Shown here in pieces: positions 8,319-15,873 of a stretch of DNA of 41,960 nucleotides. Position 1 is the first letter of the stretch, and each line of letters starts with the position of its first letter. Origin of the DNA: Mycobacterium pinniadriaticum (lineage in GTDB: Bacteria > Actinomycetota > Actinomycetes > Mycobacteriales > Mycobacteriaceae); the NCBI RefSeq assembly GCF_026242045.1, contig NZ_JAPJDO010000046.1, positions 1 to 41,960 on the forward strand, in the 5' to 3' direction. The position numbers and the translations under genes were made by a program. The notes beneath the pieces were generated by a model. The model was not told where the DNA came from, did not search any database, and worked only from the letters and a program-made list of their open reading frames with translations.

Positions 8319-9212
8319 GTGCGCTTCGGCTTCCTGATCAACGAGGTCTTCACCGGGCTTCGCCGCAACGTCACCATGACGGTGGCCATGATCCTGACCA
8401 CGGCGATCTCGATCGGCCTGTTCGGCGGTGGCCTGCTGGTGGTGCGCCTGGCCGACCACTCCCGCGACATCTACCTCGACCGCGTCGAGACCCAGGTGTT
8501 CCTGACCAACGACGTGTCGGCCAACGACCCGACCTGCGACGCCGACCCGTGTAAGGCGTTGCGTGCCAAGATCGAGGCCCGCGACGACGTGAAGTCGGTC
8601 CGGTTCCTGGACCGCGACGCCGCCTACGACGACGCGATCCGCAAGTTCCCGCAGTACAAGGACGTCGCCAGTAAGGACTCCTTCCCGGCGTCGTTCATCG
8701 TCAAGCTGGACAACCCGGAGCAGCACAAGGATTTCGACGCCGCGATGCAGGGCCAGCCCGGTGTGCTCAACGTGCTCAACCAGAAGGAGCTGATCGACCG
8801 GCTCTTCGCGGTGCTCGACGGGCTGTCCAGCGCCGCGTTCGCGGTGGCGGTGGTGCAGGCGATCGGCGCGATCCTGTTGATCGCCAACATGGTCCAAGTG
8901 GCTGCCTACACCCGGCGCACCGAGATCGGGATCATGCGGATGGTGGGCGCGACGCGGTGGTACACCCAGCTGCCATTCCTGCTGGAAGCGGTGCTGGCGG
9001 CGACGATCGGTGTCGTCATCGCCATCGTCGGGCTGATCGTGGTGCGGGCGGCGTTCCTGGAGAACGCGCTCAACCAGTTCTACCAAGCCAATCTGATCGC
9101 CCGGATCGACTACGCCGACATCCTCTATATCTCTCCGATCATGTTCGGCGTCGGCGTGTTGATGGCCGGGATCACCGGCTATGTGACGCTGCGCCTCTAC
9201 GTACGGCGGTAG
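8319..9212 (+). CDS. ftsX: Cell division protein FtsX
   Basis: 297 residues, as in other mycobacteria. TM1 lies at about 20-44. A large extracytoplasmic domain (about 45-165) holds two cysteines in CDADPC, a likely disulfide loop. Three more membrane helices occupy the last 125 residues, the FtsX-like permease part. With FtsE it forms an ABC-type complex that does not transport but activates cell-wall hydrolases (RipC in M. tuberculosis) through the extracytoplasmic domain. GTG start, with zero spacing from ftsE, indicating translational coupling. Confidence 0.97.
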   Translation: MRFGFLINEVFTGLRRNVTMTVAMILTTAISIGLFGGGLLVVRLADHSRDIYLDRVETQVFLTNDVSANDPTCDADPCKALRAKIEARDDVKSVRFLDRDAAYDDAIRKFPQYKDVASKDSFPASFIVKLDNPEQHKDFDAAMQGQPGVLNVLNQKELIDRLFAVLDGLSSAAFAVAVVQAIGAILLIANMVQVAAYTRRTEIGIMRMVGATRWYTQLPFLLEAVLAATIGVVIAIVGLIVVRAAFLENALNQFYQANLIARIDYADILYISPIMFGVGVLMAGITGYVTLRLYVRR

Positions 9213-9214
9213 CG

Positions 9215-9703
9215 GTGGCCAAAAACCCGGAGAAGAAACCCGATCGCAAGATCGTCGCCACCAATCGCAAGGCCCGCCACAACTATTCGATCCTCGACAC
9301 CTACGAGGCCGGCGTCGTGCTGCAGGGCACCGAGGTCAAGAGCCTGCGGGAAGGCCACGCGTCGCTGGCCGACGCGTTCGCGACCGTCGACGACGGCGAG
9401 ATCTGGTTGCGCAACCTGCACATCCCGGAGTATCACCACGGCACCTGGACCAATCATGCGCCGCGACGCAATCGCAAACTGCTGCTGCACCGTCGTCAGA
9501 TCGACACCCTGGTCGGCAAGATCCGTGACGGCAACCTGACGTTGGTGCCGCTGTCGCTGTACTTCTCCGACGGCAAGGTCAAGGTCGAGCTGGCTCTGGC
9601 GCGCGGCAAGCAGGCCCACGACAAGCGACAGGACCTGGCCCGCCGTGATGCCCAACGTGAGGTGATTCGGGAACTCGGCCGCCGGGCCAAGGGCAAGCTC
9701 TGA
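9215..9703 (+). CDS. smpB: SsrA-binding protein SmpB
   Basis: 162 residues from the GTG at 9215, 2 nt after the ftsX stop. The OB-fold core carries NRKARHNYSILDTYEAGVVL, GTEVKSLREG and NLHIPEY. The basic C-terminal tail (ARGKQAHDKRQDLARRDA onward) is the part that sits in the empty mRNA channel of a stalled ribosome. SmpB delivers tmRNA to stalled ribosomes for trans-translation. Its RNA partner ssrA is 3.9 kb downstream on the same strand, separated by other genes. Upstream in-frame starts lie inside ftsX and are not used here. Confidence 0.97.
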   Translation: MAKNPEKKPDRKIVATNRKARHNYSILDTYEAGVVLQGTEVKSLREGHASLADAFATVDDGEIWLRNLHIPEYHHGTWTNHAPRRNRKLLLHRRQIDTLVGKIRDGNLTLVPLSLYFSDGKVKVELALARGKQAHDKRQDLARRDAQREVIRELGRRAKGKL

Positions 9704-10545
9704 TCGGGGTCCTGCTCGCGCTGGCATCGGCAATCGGTTACGGCGTCAGCGATTTCGTCGGTGGCATCGCGTCACGCCGGGTGGCCGCCCTGCGGGTGGT
9801 GTTGGTCTCCTACCCGCTGGCGATGGTCCTGCTCGGGATCCTGGCGGTGATCGTCGGCGGCACGGTGTCCACCCCGGCGGTGGTCTGGGGTGTGCTGTGC
9901 GGCGTGAGCCAGGCCTTCGGGGTCTGGTGGTTCTACGCCGCGCTGGGGGCCGGCCCGATCTCGGTGGTCTCGCCGCTGACGTCGATCCTGGTCGCCGGTG
10001 TGCCGGTCAGCGTGGGACTCGTGCTGGGGGAGCGGCCCGGCGTGATCGCCGGGATCGGAATCGTGCTGGCCTTGCTCGCCGTCGTGTTGGTCAGTCGGGA
10101 GGCCACCGACGAGGACGTGCGTCCGCACCGGTTTACCCCGACGGTGGCGTGGCTGACCGTCGGTTCGGGGGTCGCCTTCGGGCTCAACTTCGTGCTGATC
10201 CACCAGGCTCCGGTCGACGCCCGCCTCTGGCCGTTGTTCTTCGCGCGGGTATCGGCGACCGCGATCGTGTTGTTGGTGGCCGCGTTCAGCGGGAACTTCC
10301 ACGCGCCCCGTGGATTTCCGCTGCAGATGGCGGTGCTCGCCGCGTTGTTGGACACGGGCGCCAATGTGGCGATGCTGCTGGCGCTGCAGGCTTCGCTGCT
10401 GACGCTGGCCAGTGTGCTGATGTCGCTGTATCCGGCCGCGACGGTGCTGCTGGCCATCGTGGTGCTGCGTGAGCGGGTCACCCGGTGGCAGGTGGTGGGG
10501 ATGGTGCTGGCGCTGGTCGCCGTGGGAATGATCGCAGTGCACTAG
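9700..10545 (+). CDS. EamA/DMT-family transporter, start codon uncertain
   Basis: About 281 residues with roughly ten hydrophobic helices in two EamA halves of the drug/metabolite transporter superfamily. The first ATG/GTG/TTG in frame is GTG at 9781. However, the frame is open upstream from 9661, and positions 9706-9780 encode a convincing first membrane helix (GVLLALASAIGYGVSDFVGG). This suggests a non-standard start, CTG at 9700 overlapping the smpB TGA or ATC at 9703. The alternative is initiation at 9781 without TM1. Substrate unknown. The stop is 25 bp from the convergent sulfotransferase stop. Confidence 0.78.
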   Translation: MIGVLLALASAIGYGVSDFVGGIASRRVAALRVVLVSYPLAMVLLGILAVIVGGTVSTPAVVWGVLCGVSQAFGVWWFYAALGAGPISVVSPLTSILVAGVPVSVGLVLGERPGVIAGIGIVLALLAVVLVSREATDEDVRPHRFTPTVAWLTVGSGVAFGLNFVLIHQAPVDARLWPLFFARVSATAIVLLVAAFSGNFHAPRGFPLQMAVLAALLDTGANVAMLLALQASLLTLASVLMSLYPAATVLLAIVVLRERVTRWQVVGMVLALVAVGMIAVH

Positions 10546-10570
10546 CTGCGTCGGCCGTGCGAAGCCGGCG

Positions 10571-11752
10571 TCAGCGCAGCGTCTCACTCGGCACGTCGAA
10601 GCGCTCCTGGTAGGCGCGCACCTTCTCGCGCAGCTCGTCGGCGTCCAGCCCGGTGTCGGCCCACGTGTAGCGATTGCCCCCGCCGTCGCCCGGGTTGGCC
10701 GAAAGGTGTTCGCGCATCCGCTGTTCGGCGACCGGGGTGAGCTCGCGTCCCATCCGATCGTAGACCGTCTTGATGGTGGCGAACGGGTCGCGCATGAAGT
10801 CGGCGAATCGTACGTTGATGATGCGATCCGCGGCGATCACCCCGTCGTCGATCATCTTCATCCCGCGTTCGAGCCCCAACAGCATCTCGGCGGCGCACAG
10901 CCCGGCGGTTCGGCGCACCGATGCCCCTTCGCTGGCCAGTTTCTGCAGGTGGGCCATCAGTGCGCTGATCGATGAGATCACCACCAGCGGATCACGATGG
11001 GTCTGAACCAGAATCGCGTCCGGATACTCGGCGATGAGCTTGTCGAGCTGCCAGAGGTGGGCCGGGGTCTTCAGCAGCCACTGTCCGGGCACACCGGACT
11101 GCAGGTGCTGTAGATACTTGCGGTGATAGCGGTAGGCGGCGCTGTGGTCGGCCTCGTACATCAACCAGTGGGCGTAGTTGGGCAGCCGGTATTGCGTGCT
11201 GTAGATCATGCTGCAGAATGTGCCCGCGGTGATACGCACGCATTCCTGGCCGAACCGCGCGTCCATCGGGTGCCATTTCATGAAGCCGGGCATCAGCTGC
11301 TCGGTCATCTCCAGCTGGTTCTGGATCTCCTCGATCCGCGGGTCGGTGTCGTAGGTGTCGGGTTGGGGGACCGGGAACGGGCGGTCGACCTCCCAGGTCA
11401 ACGGTGCCCGCAGATCGGGATCCAGGGTGAGCAGGTCGTAGAGGATGGTGGTGCCGGTGCGCGGCTGTCCCATGATCACGATCGGCTTCTCGATCCGCTC
11501 GTCGGCGACCTCGGGATGCGCTGCACGCCAACCGGTGATCTGCAGCCGGTTGCGCAGCGGCACGACGATGTCGGCCGCGGCGATCTCCACGCCCAGCGGC
11601 GACAGGTCAGCCTCGGCGACCAGGTCGTCGACCAGCCGGTCCAGGTTGTCGCGCCAGCCGTCGTCGTCGCCGAAGTCGTCGCTGCCCGCCAGCTCACAGG
11701 CCTGCTCGATCAACTTCTCCGGATCGAGGCGGGCCTGAACCGCACTGGTCAT
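10571..11752 (-). CDS. Sulfotransferase family protein
   Basis: 393 residues. The PAPS-binding P-loop-like motif GQPRTGTTIL lies at 95-104 and the 3'-phosphate-binding strand/helix HRDPLVVISS at 252-261. Both are typical of the mycobacterial group of about 380-residue sulfotransferases (Sulfotransfer_3). It would move sulfate from PAPS to a hydroxyl of an unknown lipid, sterol or small molecule. ATG at 11752 overlaps the stop of the DUF1214 gene (ATGA), so the two are translationally coupled. An in-frame extension to 12370 is open but runs through the DUF1214 gene and is not a gene. Confidence 0.88.
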   Translation of the reverse strand: MTSAVQARLDPEKLIEQACELAGSDDFGDDDGWRDNLDRLVDDLVAEADLSPLGVEIAAADIVVPLRNRLQITGWRAAHPEVADERIEKPIVIMGQPRTGTTILYDLLTLDPDLRAPLTWEVDRPFPVPQPDTYDTDPRIEEIQNQLEMTEQLMPGFMKWHPMDARFGQECVRITAGTFCSMIYSTQYRLPNYAHWLMYEADHSAAYRYHRKYLQHLQSGVPGQWLLKTPAHLWQLDKLIAEYPDAILVQTHRDPLVVISSISALMAHLQKLASEGASVRRTAGLCAAEMLLGLERGMKMIDDGVIAADRIINVRFADFMRDPFATIKTVYDRMGRELTPVAEQRMREHLSANPGDGGGNRYTWADTGLDADELREKVRAYQERFDVPSETLR

Positions 11753-12831
11753 CGCTGAACCTCCTTCTCCAGCAGGCGAACTGTCACATCGGGGGCGTTC
11801 GGGTTGTCCAGCCAGCGCACGATCATGAAGCCGCGCTGCCGTCCGCCGGTATCCAGCCAGAAGCCGTCGCCGGTGTCCTCGGCGCCGATCCTCAGGCGGA
11901 CGTATCCGTCGGGATCGGGGGAGACACCCTTGTTGGTCACCGAACTGGTGCGCACCAGCGGCTCCAGGCATTCGTGCCAGATGCTTTCCAAAGTGACCGA
12001 CCAGTACCGGGTTTCGGGTGGGCGGAACTCCAATTGCAGGCTCTGGTGGGGTTCGAGGTCGAACATGCCCAGCATGTAGAGGTTGTCCGGTGTGGTGTTC
12101 TCGCCGCCCAGATTCTCCGCACCCGACGTGATCAGGATGTTGGGGGTGTCCAGCAGGTCGGGCCGCACGGTGCGGTGCAGGGTGGTGAGTTTGACGATCG
12201 TCCAGCCCATCGCGGTCAATTGTGCGGCCAGCGCCTCGTCGGTCAGCGGTGCGGGAGGCGGCGCTTGGCCCAGAAGGGCGATATCGAGCTGCACGGGGAT
12301 TTCGGTGGCCGGGTCGGCGATGTAGTCGCGCACCACGATCGAGGTGGCGTCGTCGGGGATCTGCACCCACTGGGCTCCGGCCAACGCGTCGTCGGCCGGT
12401 TGGCTGGCGGCGAAGACGACGTTGAACCGGCCGGCCTCATCGAGATGCAGGTCGCGGTCGGACAGGTAATTGCTCATCCGGCGCGGGTTCATCCCGGTGC
12501 CGGCCAGAACCTGCAGGCCCAGATAGGTCGACGTGCCGCGGGTGCCGGTCACCCGATAGGCCCGGTCACCGCTGATCATGGCCAACGGGTAGGAGCCGTG
12601 CGGGTTGGGTCCGCCGACGAAGCGGAACGGGGTGCACATGTCGACGAAGTGCGGATGGTCGGGGTCGACGTCCACCGACAGTTCGGTGCACAGGGCCGTC
12701 ACCCGGTTCAGCACGCGCAGTCCCTCGAGCAGTTCCCGTTCGTTGCGGGCGTCCGCGGTGATCTGACCGGTCAGGTCATCGAGCACCTTGCGGACGAATC
12801 CCCATGCCTCTAGTGACTTTTCGCCACTCAT
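11749..12831 (-). CDS. DUF1214 domain protein
   Basis: 360 residues. The C-terminal third (LQLEFRPPETRYWSVTLESI to GGRQRGFMIVRWLDN) matches the beta-sandwich DUF1214 type, and the N-terminal half resembles the region found with it in mycobacterial proteins. No membrane segment or signal peptide is visible. Biochemical role unknown. Such genes often lie beside sulfotransferases and TetR regulators in mycobacteria, and here it overlaps the sulfotransferase start by 4 bp and follows the tetR stop by 7 bp. A joint pathway on one lipid-like substrate is inferred. Confidence 0.8.
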   Translation of the reverse strand: MSGEKSLEAWGFVRKVLDDLTGQITADARNERELLEGLRVLNRVTALCTELSVDVDPDHPHFVDMCTPFRFVGGPNPHGSYPLAMISGDRAYRVTGTRGTSTYLGLQVLAGTGMNPRRMSNYLSDRDLHLDEAGRFNVVFAASQPADDALAGAQWVQIPDDATSIVVRDYIADPATEIPVQLDIALLGQAPPPAPLTDEALAAQLTAMGWTIVKLTTLHRTVRPDLLDTPNILITSGAENLGGENTTPDNLYMLGMFDLEPHQSLQLEFRPPETRYWSVTLESIWHECLEPLVRTSSVTNKGVSPDPDGYVRLRIGAEDTGDGFWLDTGGRQRGFMIVRWLDNPNAPDVTVRLLEKEVQR

Positions 12832-12838
12832 GCGCTCC

Positions 12839-13429
12839 TCATTCCTCGATTGGGCGCGGGGCCATGGAATTGACCGCGCAGGAGATCCGATCGGACAGCG
12901 ATCCGCCGTCTTGTAACCAGTCGTCGATGGAGATCCGGACCGAGGCCATTGCCAGGGCGCCGATCAGCCGCGGGCGCGGATCGTCGACGGTCAGGTCGGG
13001 CAGTCGGGGGGCGATGGCTTCGGCGATGGCGGTCTCGAAGTTCAGGTAGCACAGCAGCGTCCAGGCGCGCAGGCTCAGCGAGTCGCGGGTCTGCCGCTCG
13101 ATTTCGGCGACGTTGTGCTCGATGAGTTCGAAGCCGGGCGCGAGCTCGCGGAAGGCCGCGGTCAGTGCGTCGTTCACGGAGAGCTCGGGCGGTTGACGGT
13201 GCAGCGCGTCGGTGATCGCGGCGATCCAGGTCGAGGTGAACCCCTCGGCGACGGCGTACTCCTTGGACTCGAAGTACCGGAAGAAGGTCGCACGGGCCAC
13301 GTCGGCGGCCTCGGCGATCTTGTCGGCGGTGGTCGCGCTGAGGCCGTTGTGCATGACCAGCTGTGCCGCCGCGGTAGCGATGCGCTCACGGGTGCGCTGC
13401 CGTTTCCGGACGCGCAGACTTTCAGACAC
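12839..13429 (-). CDS. TetR-family regulator of the DUF1214-sulfotransferase operon
   Basis: 196 residues. The N-terminal helix-turn-helix (about 12-58) includes TADKIAEAADVARATFFRYF and SKEY. The C-terminal domain is helical. It is the first gene of a three-gene minus-strand operon, so autoregulation of the whole operon is likely. The GTG start at 13427-13429 is exactly 6 nt downstream of TACAGT (13436-13441, minus strand), so the mRNA is probably leaderless. Two AGAC-N3-GTCT dyads overlap this start and promoter. Ligand unknown. Confidence 0.87.
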   Translation of the reverse strand: MSESLRVRKRQRTRERIATAAAQLVMHNGLSATTADKIAEAADVARATFFRYFESKEYAVAEGFTSTWIAAITDALHRQPPELSVNDALTAAFRELAPGFELIEHNVAEIERQTRDSLSLRAWTLLCYLNFETAIAEAIAPRLPDLTVDDPRPRLIGALAMASVRISIDDWLQDGGSLSDRISCAVNSMAPRPIEE

Positions 13430-13451
13430 CGTCTCACTGTAGACAGAGTCT
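13424..13451 (-). promoter_or_regulatory. Leaderless promoter with two 17-bp-spaced operator dyads
   Basis: AGAC-N3-GTCT occurs at 13424-13434 and again at 13441-13451, exactly 17 bp apart, each followed by CA. The -10 hexamer TACAGT (13436-13441, minus strand) lies between them, 6 nt before the GTG of tetR. Repressor bound to either dyad would cover the -10 or the start codon. Binding by the TetR encoded here is inferred from position and symmetry. Confidence 0.7.
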
Positions 13452-13540
13452 CATTTTCTCACGCCCAAACCGACGAACCGCCGCGAAAGTACGAGTAGAT
13501 CGCGACACAACGTCGATCTCGACGCGGGGGATTAATGCGC

Positions 13541-13570
13541 TTCAATTCGCGGTTGTACCTCGCGTACCAT
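13541..13570 (+). promoter_or_regulatory. Candidate ssrA promoter
   Basis: TTCAAT at 13541-13546 and TACCAT at 13565-13570 are separated by 18 bp and lie 33 bp before the mature tmRNA 5' end, leaving a short leader to be trimmed. Match to consensus is only moderate and no transcript data are available. Confidence 0.35.
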
Positions 13571-13603
13571 TGATTGTCCGGCCGAACCTCGGCCGGGGTG
13601 CGA

Positions 13604-13971
13604 GGGGCTGAACGGTTTCGACTTCGCGCATCGAATCAAGGGAAGCGTGCCGGTGCAGGCAAGAGACCACCGTAAGCGTCGTTGCAACCAATTAAGCGCC
13701 GATTCTCATCAGCGCGACTACGCTCTCGCTGCCTAAGCGATAGCTAGTCTGTCGGCCCGGGAGTGCCCTCGACCCGGTGTCCGGCATCAGCTAGAGGGAT
13801 CAACCGTCGAGTCCGGTCGCGGGACTCGGCGGGACATCTAACAGCGACTGGGATCGTCATCCCGGCGGGTCCGCGAGACCGGGAGATCCAAGTAGAGGCA
13901 CAGCGGACTGCGCACGGAGAAGCCTTGAGGGAATGCCGTAGGACCCGGGTTCAATTCCCGGCAGCTCCACA
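13604..13971 (+). ncRNA. ssrA: Transfer-messenger RNA
   Basis: The 5' end GGGGCTGAACGGTTTCGAC and the 3' end GGTTCAATTCCCGGCAGCTCC pair as the tRNA-like acceptor stem and T arm. CCA is not fully encoded (the genome reads CACAAA), so it is added after transcription. The tag reading frame runs from the resume codon GCC at 13698 to TAA at 13734-13736 and encodes ADSHQRDYALAA, ending in the ALAA degradation signal. With SmpB it frees stalled ribosomes and marks the unfinished protein for proteolysis. One-piece, not permuted. Ends are set by homology and may be off by 1-2 nt. Confidence 0.97.
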
Positions 13972-13994
13972 AAGTGATGAAGCATGTCATCGGT

Positions 13995-14031
13995 GACGGA
14001 AAACCCCGGCCATCGGCCGGGGTTTTCCGTC
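13995..14031 (+). terminator. Intrinsic-type terminator of ssrA
   Basis: A perfect 17-bp stem (13995-14011 with 14015-14031) with an ATC loop starts about 24 nt after tmRNA. The upper stem is GC-rich and flanked by AAAA/TTTT within the stem. There is no long U-tract, as is common in mycobacteria. The symmetry means it could also stop transcripts from the minus strand. Confidence 0.85.
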
Positions 14032-14135
14032 GTCAGGGCCGACGGAATCAGGTTCACCGGAGCCGGCTGCGCCGAACCGCGCCGATAGGCCGCCCTTGTC
14101 GCATCCTGCCCTTCCGCCCCGAACGCATCGACAGC

Positions 14136-15731
14136 CTAGGGTTCGAGCAGCGCCCGCGATGCCAATGCCCTCAGGATCATCGCGACCGTAGCCATCGCCC
14201 CGCGGCGACGCTCATCTTCGTCAACCACGGCTTGCTCCCCCCGCTGGATTGCGATGGAGCCGCTGCGGACCGCGCTCAGAACCACTTCGCACAAGGCCGC
14301 CCGGTCATGCGAACCATCCAGCTGCGCCAGCAGGAGTCGGTCTATCGGTTCGATGCCGACCGGTTCGTGCCGCAGATTGGTGGTCAGTGACGCACCTGAC
14401 TGTGCATCCAGCCGCGTCAGGGCCGGCGCCGCCGGCAGCTCCGCATCCGGTGTCCCCACTCGGATCGGCTCGCTGAAGATGTCGATCATGTTGTTGCTGA
14501 GCATCCGAAAGAGGACGTCCAGCAGCACATCTTCGGTGACCGCGGGCTCAGGTCCAGCGGCGGCTGCGGCCATCAGCTCGGCGGGCCCGGCAGTCGCGGG
14601 ATAGCGCTGCGAGAGCGTCTGAAGTGCAGCGGCGACCGAGGCACTGGTCGAGGTGACGGTACGGCCCGCCGGAGTGCGGAACACGAAGGCGCCGTCGGCG
14701 TCACGTTCGGGATCCAGCTCGTAGCGTCCGGACAGGTGCAGATCCGCAAGGCACTCCGGGCCCAGCGAATAATTGGCGGTGCGGACCTGATCCTGTTTGA
14801 CCAGTACAGACTGCCGTAACGTGCGGCCGGTGACGATGTCGATGTATCGCTCCGTCTGCAGCAGCAGCCCGCCGGACAGTTCGCGCAGCGTCTGCGCCAT
14901 TGCTGCGCCGTAGAACTCGTTCAGCATCGTGTGGATGTCGCTCTCGGCGAGGTAGCCGAGGCCGTGCCGCCGAGCTGCTTGGACGAACTCGGTGACGGTA
15001 CACGGCTCGTTGTCCGGCTCCAGCAGGTCGTGCAGGATGTAGTCGTCGGGAGCGACCTCCATGAGTTCGGCCTCGAAGCGCAGGGCGAGCCCATACGGGG
15101 TCTGCTGCCCAGACTCTTTGAGCAGCGACATCAGCCGTCGAGCCTCCGCAACAATCTCCGCTGGATCGGCGAGGTCGGCGGTATGCGCCAGCAGGCTCTC
15201 CCGGACGGCGAGTTTGGCATGCCAGCCGGGCAGAACGTTGTAGCTGACAACGGCGACGCCGTCATAGGCCAGCAGCGCGGAGATGACGCGCAGGACCGCC
15301 TCCCGGACATGTTCCGGTACCCAGCTGTACACACCGTGGCAGATGATGTAGTCGAACTGCCCGTACTCGGCGCCTATCTCGGTGATGTCCTGTTGGTGCA
15401 GTTCGACATTGGTCAGCCCGGCTTGCTGCAGCCGCACTTGTCCGCGGGCGATCTGCACGCCGGACAGGTCGACCCCGACACACCGCATGTCCGGATAGCG
15501 GGCGGCCAGCGGGATTATGTTGCCCCCACAAGCACAGCCCAACTCCAGAACCCGAGCGCTGGGCACCGGCGGTGGCCTCAGCCCGAGCATCGTGGCGATG
15601 GCGGCCAGCCGGGCCGGTTGGGTCTTCGGATACGACGCATTCAAATAGGGCGCCGCGTCATAGCGCGCGGCTATGTCTCCGACCCCGGCCCGTGCGGCAG
15701 GCTGCGTCGTCGGGAGGTGTATCTGTGTCAC
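14136..15731 (-). CDS. SAM-dependent methyltransferase with regulatory domain
   Basis: 531 residues. N-terminal class I methyltransferase fold: motif I VLELGCACGGN at about 61-71, then VGVDLSGVQI, and FDYIICHGVYSWVP near motif IV. The middle and C-terminal region (about 210-520) resembles the methyltransferase regulatory domain found in bacterial proteins of about 500 residues (PF10119-type), with a winged-helix-like end. Substrate unknown. GTG start at 15729-15731 with only a weak ribosome site. Two 16-bp direct repeats lie just upstream. It lies downstream of the large exported protein on the same strand, but a hairpin separates them, so co-transcription is doubtful. Confidence 0.82.
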   Translation of the reverse strand: MTQIHLPTTQPAARAGVGDIAARYDAAPYLNASYPKTQPARLAAIATMLGLRPPPVPSARVLELGCACGGNIIPLAARYPDMRCVGVDLSGVQIARGQVRLQQAGLTNVELHQQDITEIGAEYGQFDYIICHGVYSWVPEHVREAVLRVISALLAYDGVAVVSYNVLPGWHAKLAVRESLLAHTADLADPAEIVAEARRLMSLLKESGQQTPYGLALRFEAELMEVAPDDYILHDLLEPDNEPCTVTEFVQAARRHGLGYLAESDIHTMLNEFYGAAMAQTLRELSGGLLLQTERYIDIVTGRTLRQSVLVKQDQVRTANYSLGPECLADLHLSGRYELDPERDADGAFVFRTPAGRTVTSTSASVAAALQTLSQRYPATAGPAELMAAAAAGPEPAVTEDVLLDVLFRMLSNNMIDIFSEPIRVGTPDAELPAAPALTRLDAQSGASLTTNLRHEPVGIEPIDRLLLAQLDGSHDRAALCEVVLSAVRSGSIAIQRGEQAVVDEDERRRGAMATVAMILRALASRALLEP

Positions 15732-15745
15732 TGCGGGTCGTTCCT

Positions 15746-15777
15746 GTCATCGGTGCCAAGGGTCATCGGCGCCAAGG
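15746..15777. repeat. Two 16-bp tandem direct repeats upstream of methyltransferase
   Basis: Positions 15746-15761 and 15762-15777 differ at one base (GTCATCGGTGCCAAGG versus GTCATCGGCGCCAAGG). They begin 15 bp before the methyltransferase start codon. They may be a direct-repeat regulator site or a small tandem duplication. Confidence 0.75.
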
Positions 15778-15809
15778 ATATTCGGCAAGCACGGGTACGG
15801 ATGCCAACG

Positions 15810-15845
15810 CCTGCTGGCCCACCACCGGGGTGGCGGGCCAGCAGG
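15810..15845 (-). terminator. Terminator of the large exported-protein gene
   Basis: An 11-bp perfect stem (CCTGCTGGCCC / GGGCCAGCAGG), one A-C mismatch, a further 5-bp CCACC/GGTGG stem and a 2-nt loop. It begins 29 nt after the stop codon at 15874 on the minus strand. No U-tract is seen, as is usual in mycobacteria. Confidence 0.75.
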
Positions 15846-15873
15846 TTGTCGCCATTGTCAGCGGAGTTGGCGG

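Noticed and set aside
7740..9086. 448-codon minus-strand frame
   Set aside because: Antisense to ftsE and ftsX; His/Asp/Arg-rich shadow without any domain pattern.
11753..12370. N-terminal extension of the sulfotransferase frame
   Set aside because: The extension runs out of frame through the DUF1214 gene, and the ATG at 11752 overlapping its stop is the natural start.
13857..14057. 66-codon minus-strand frame
   Set aside because: Lies over the 3' end of tmRNA and its terminator.
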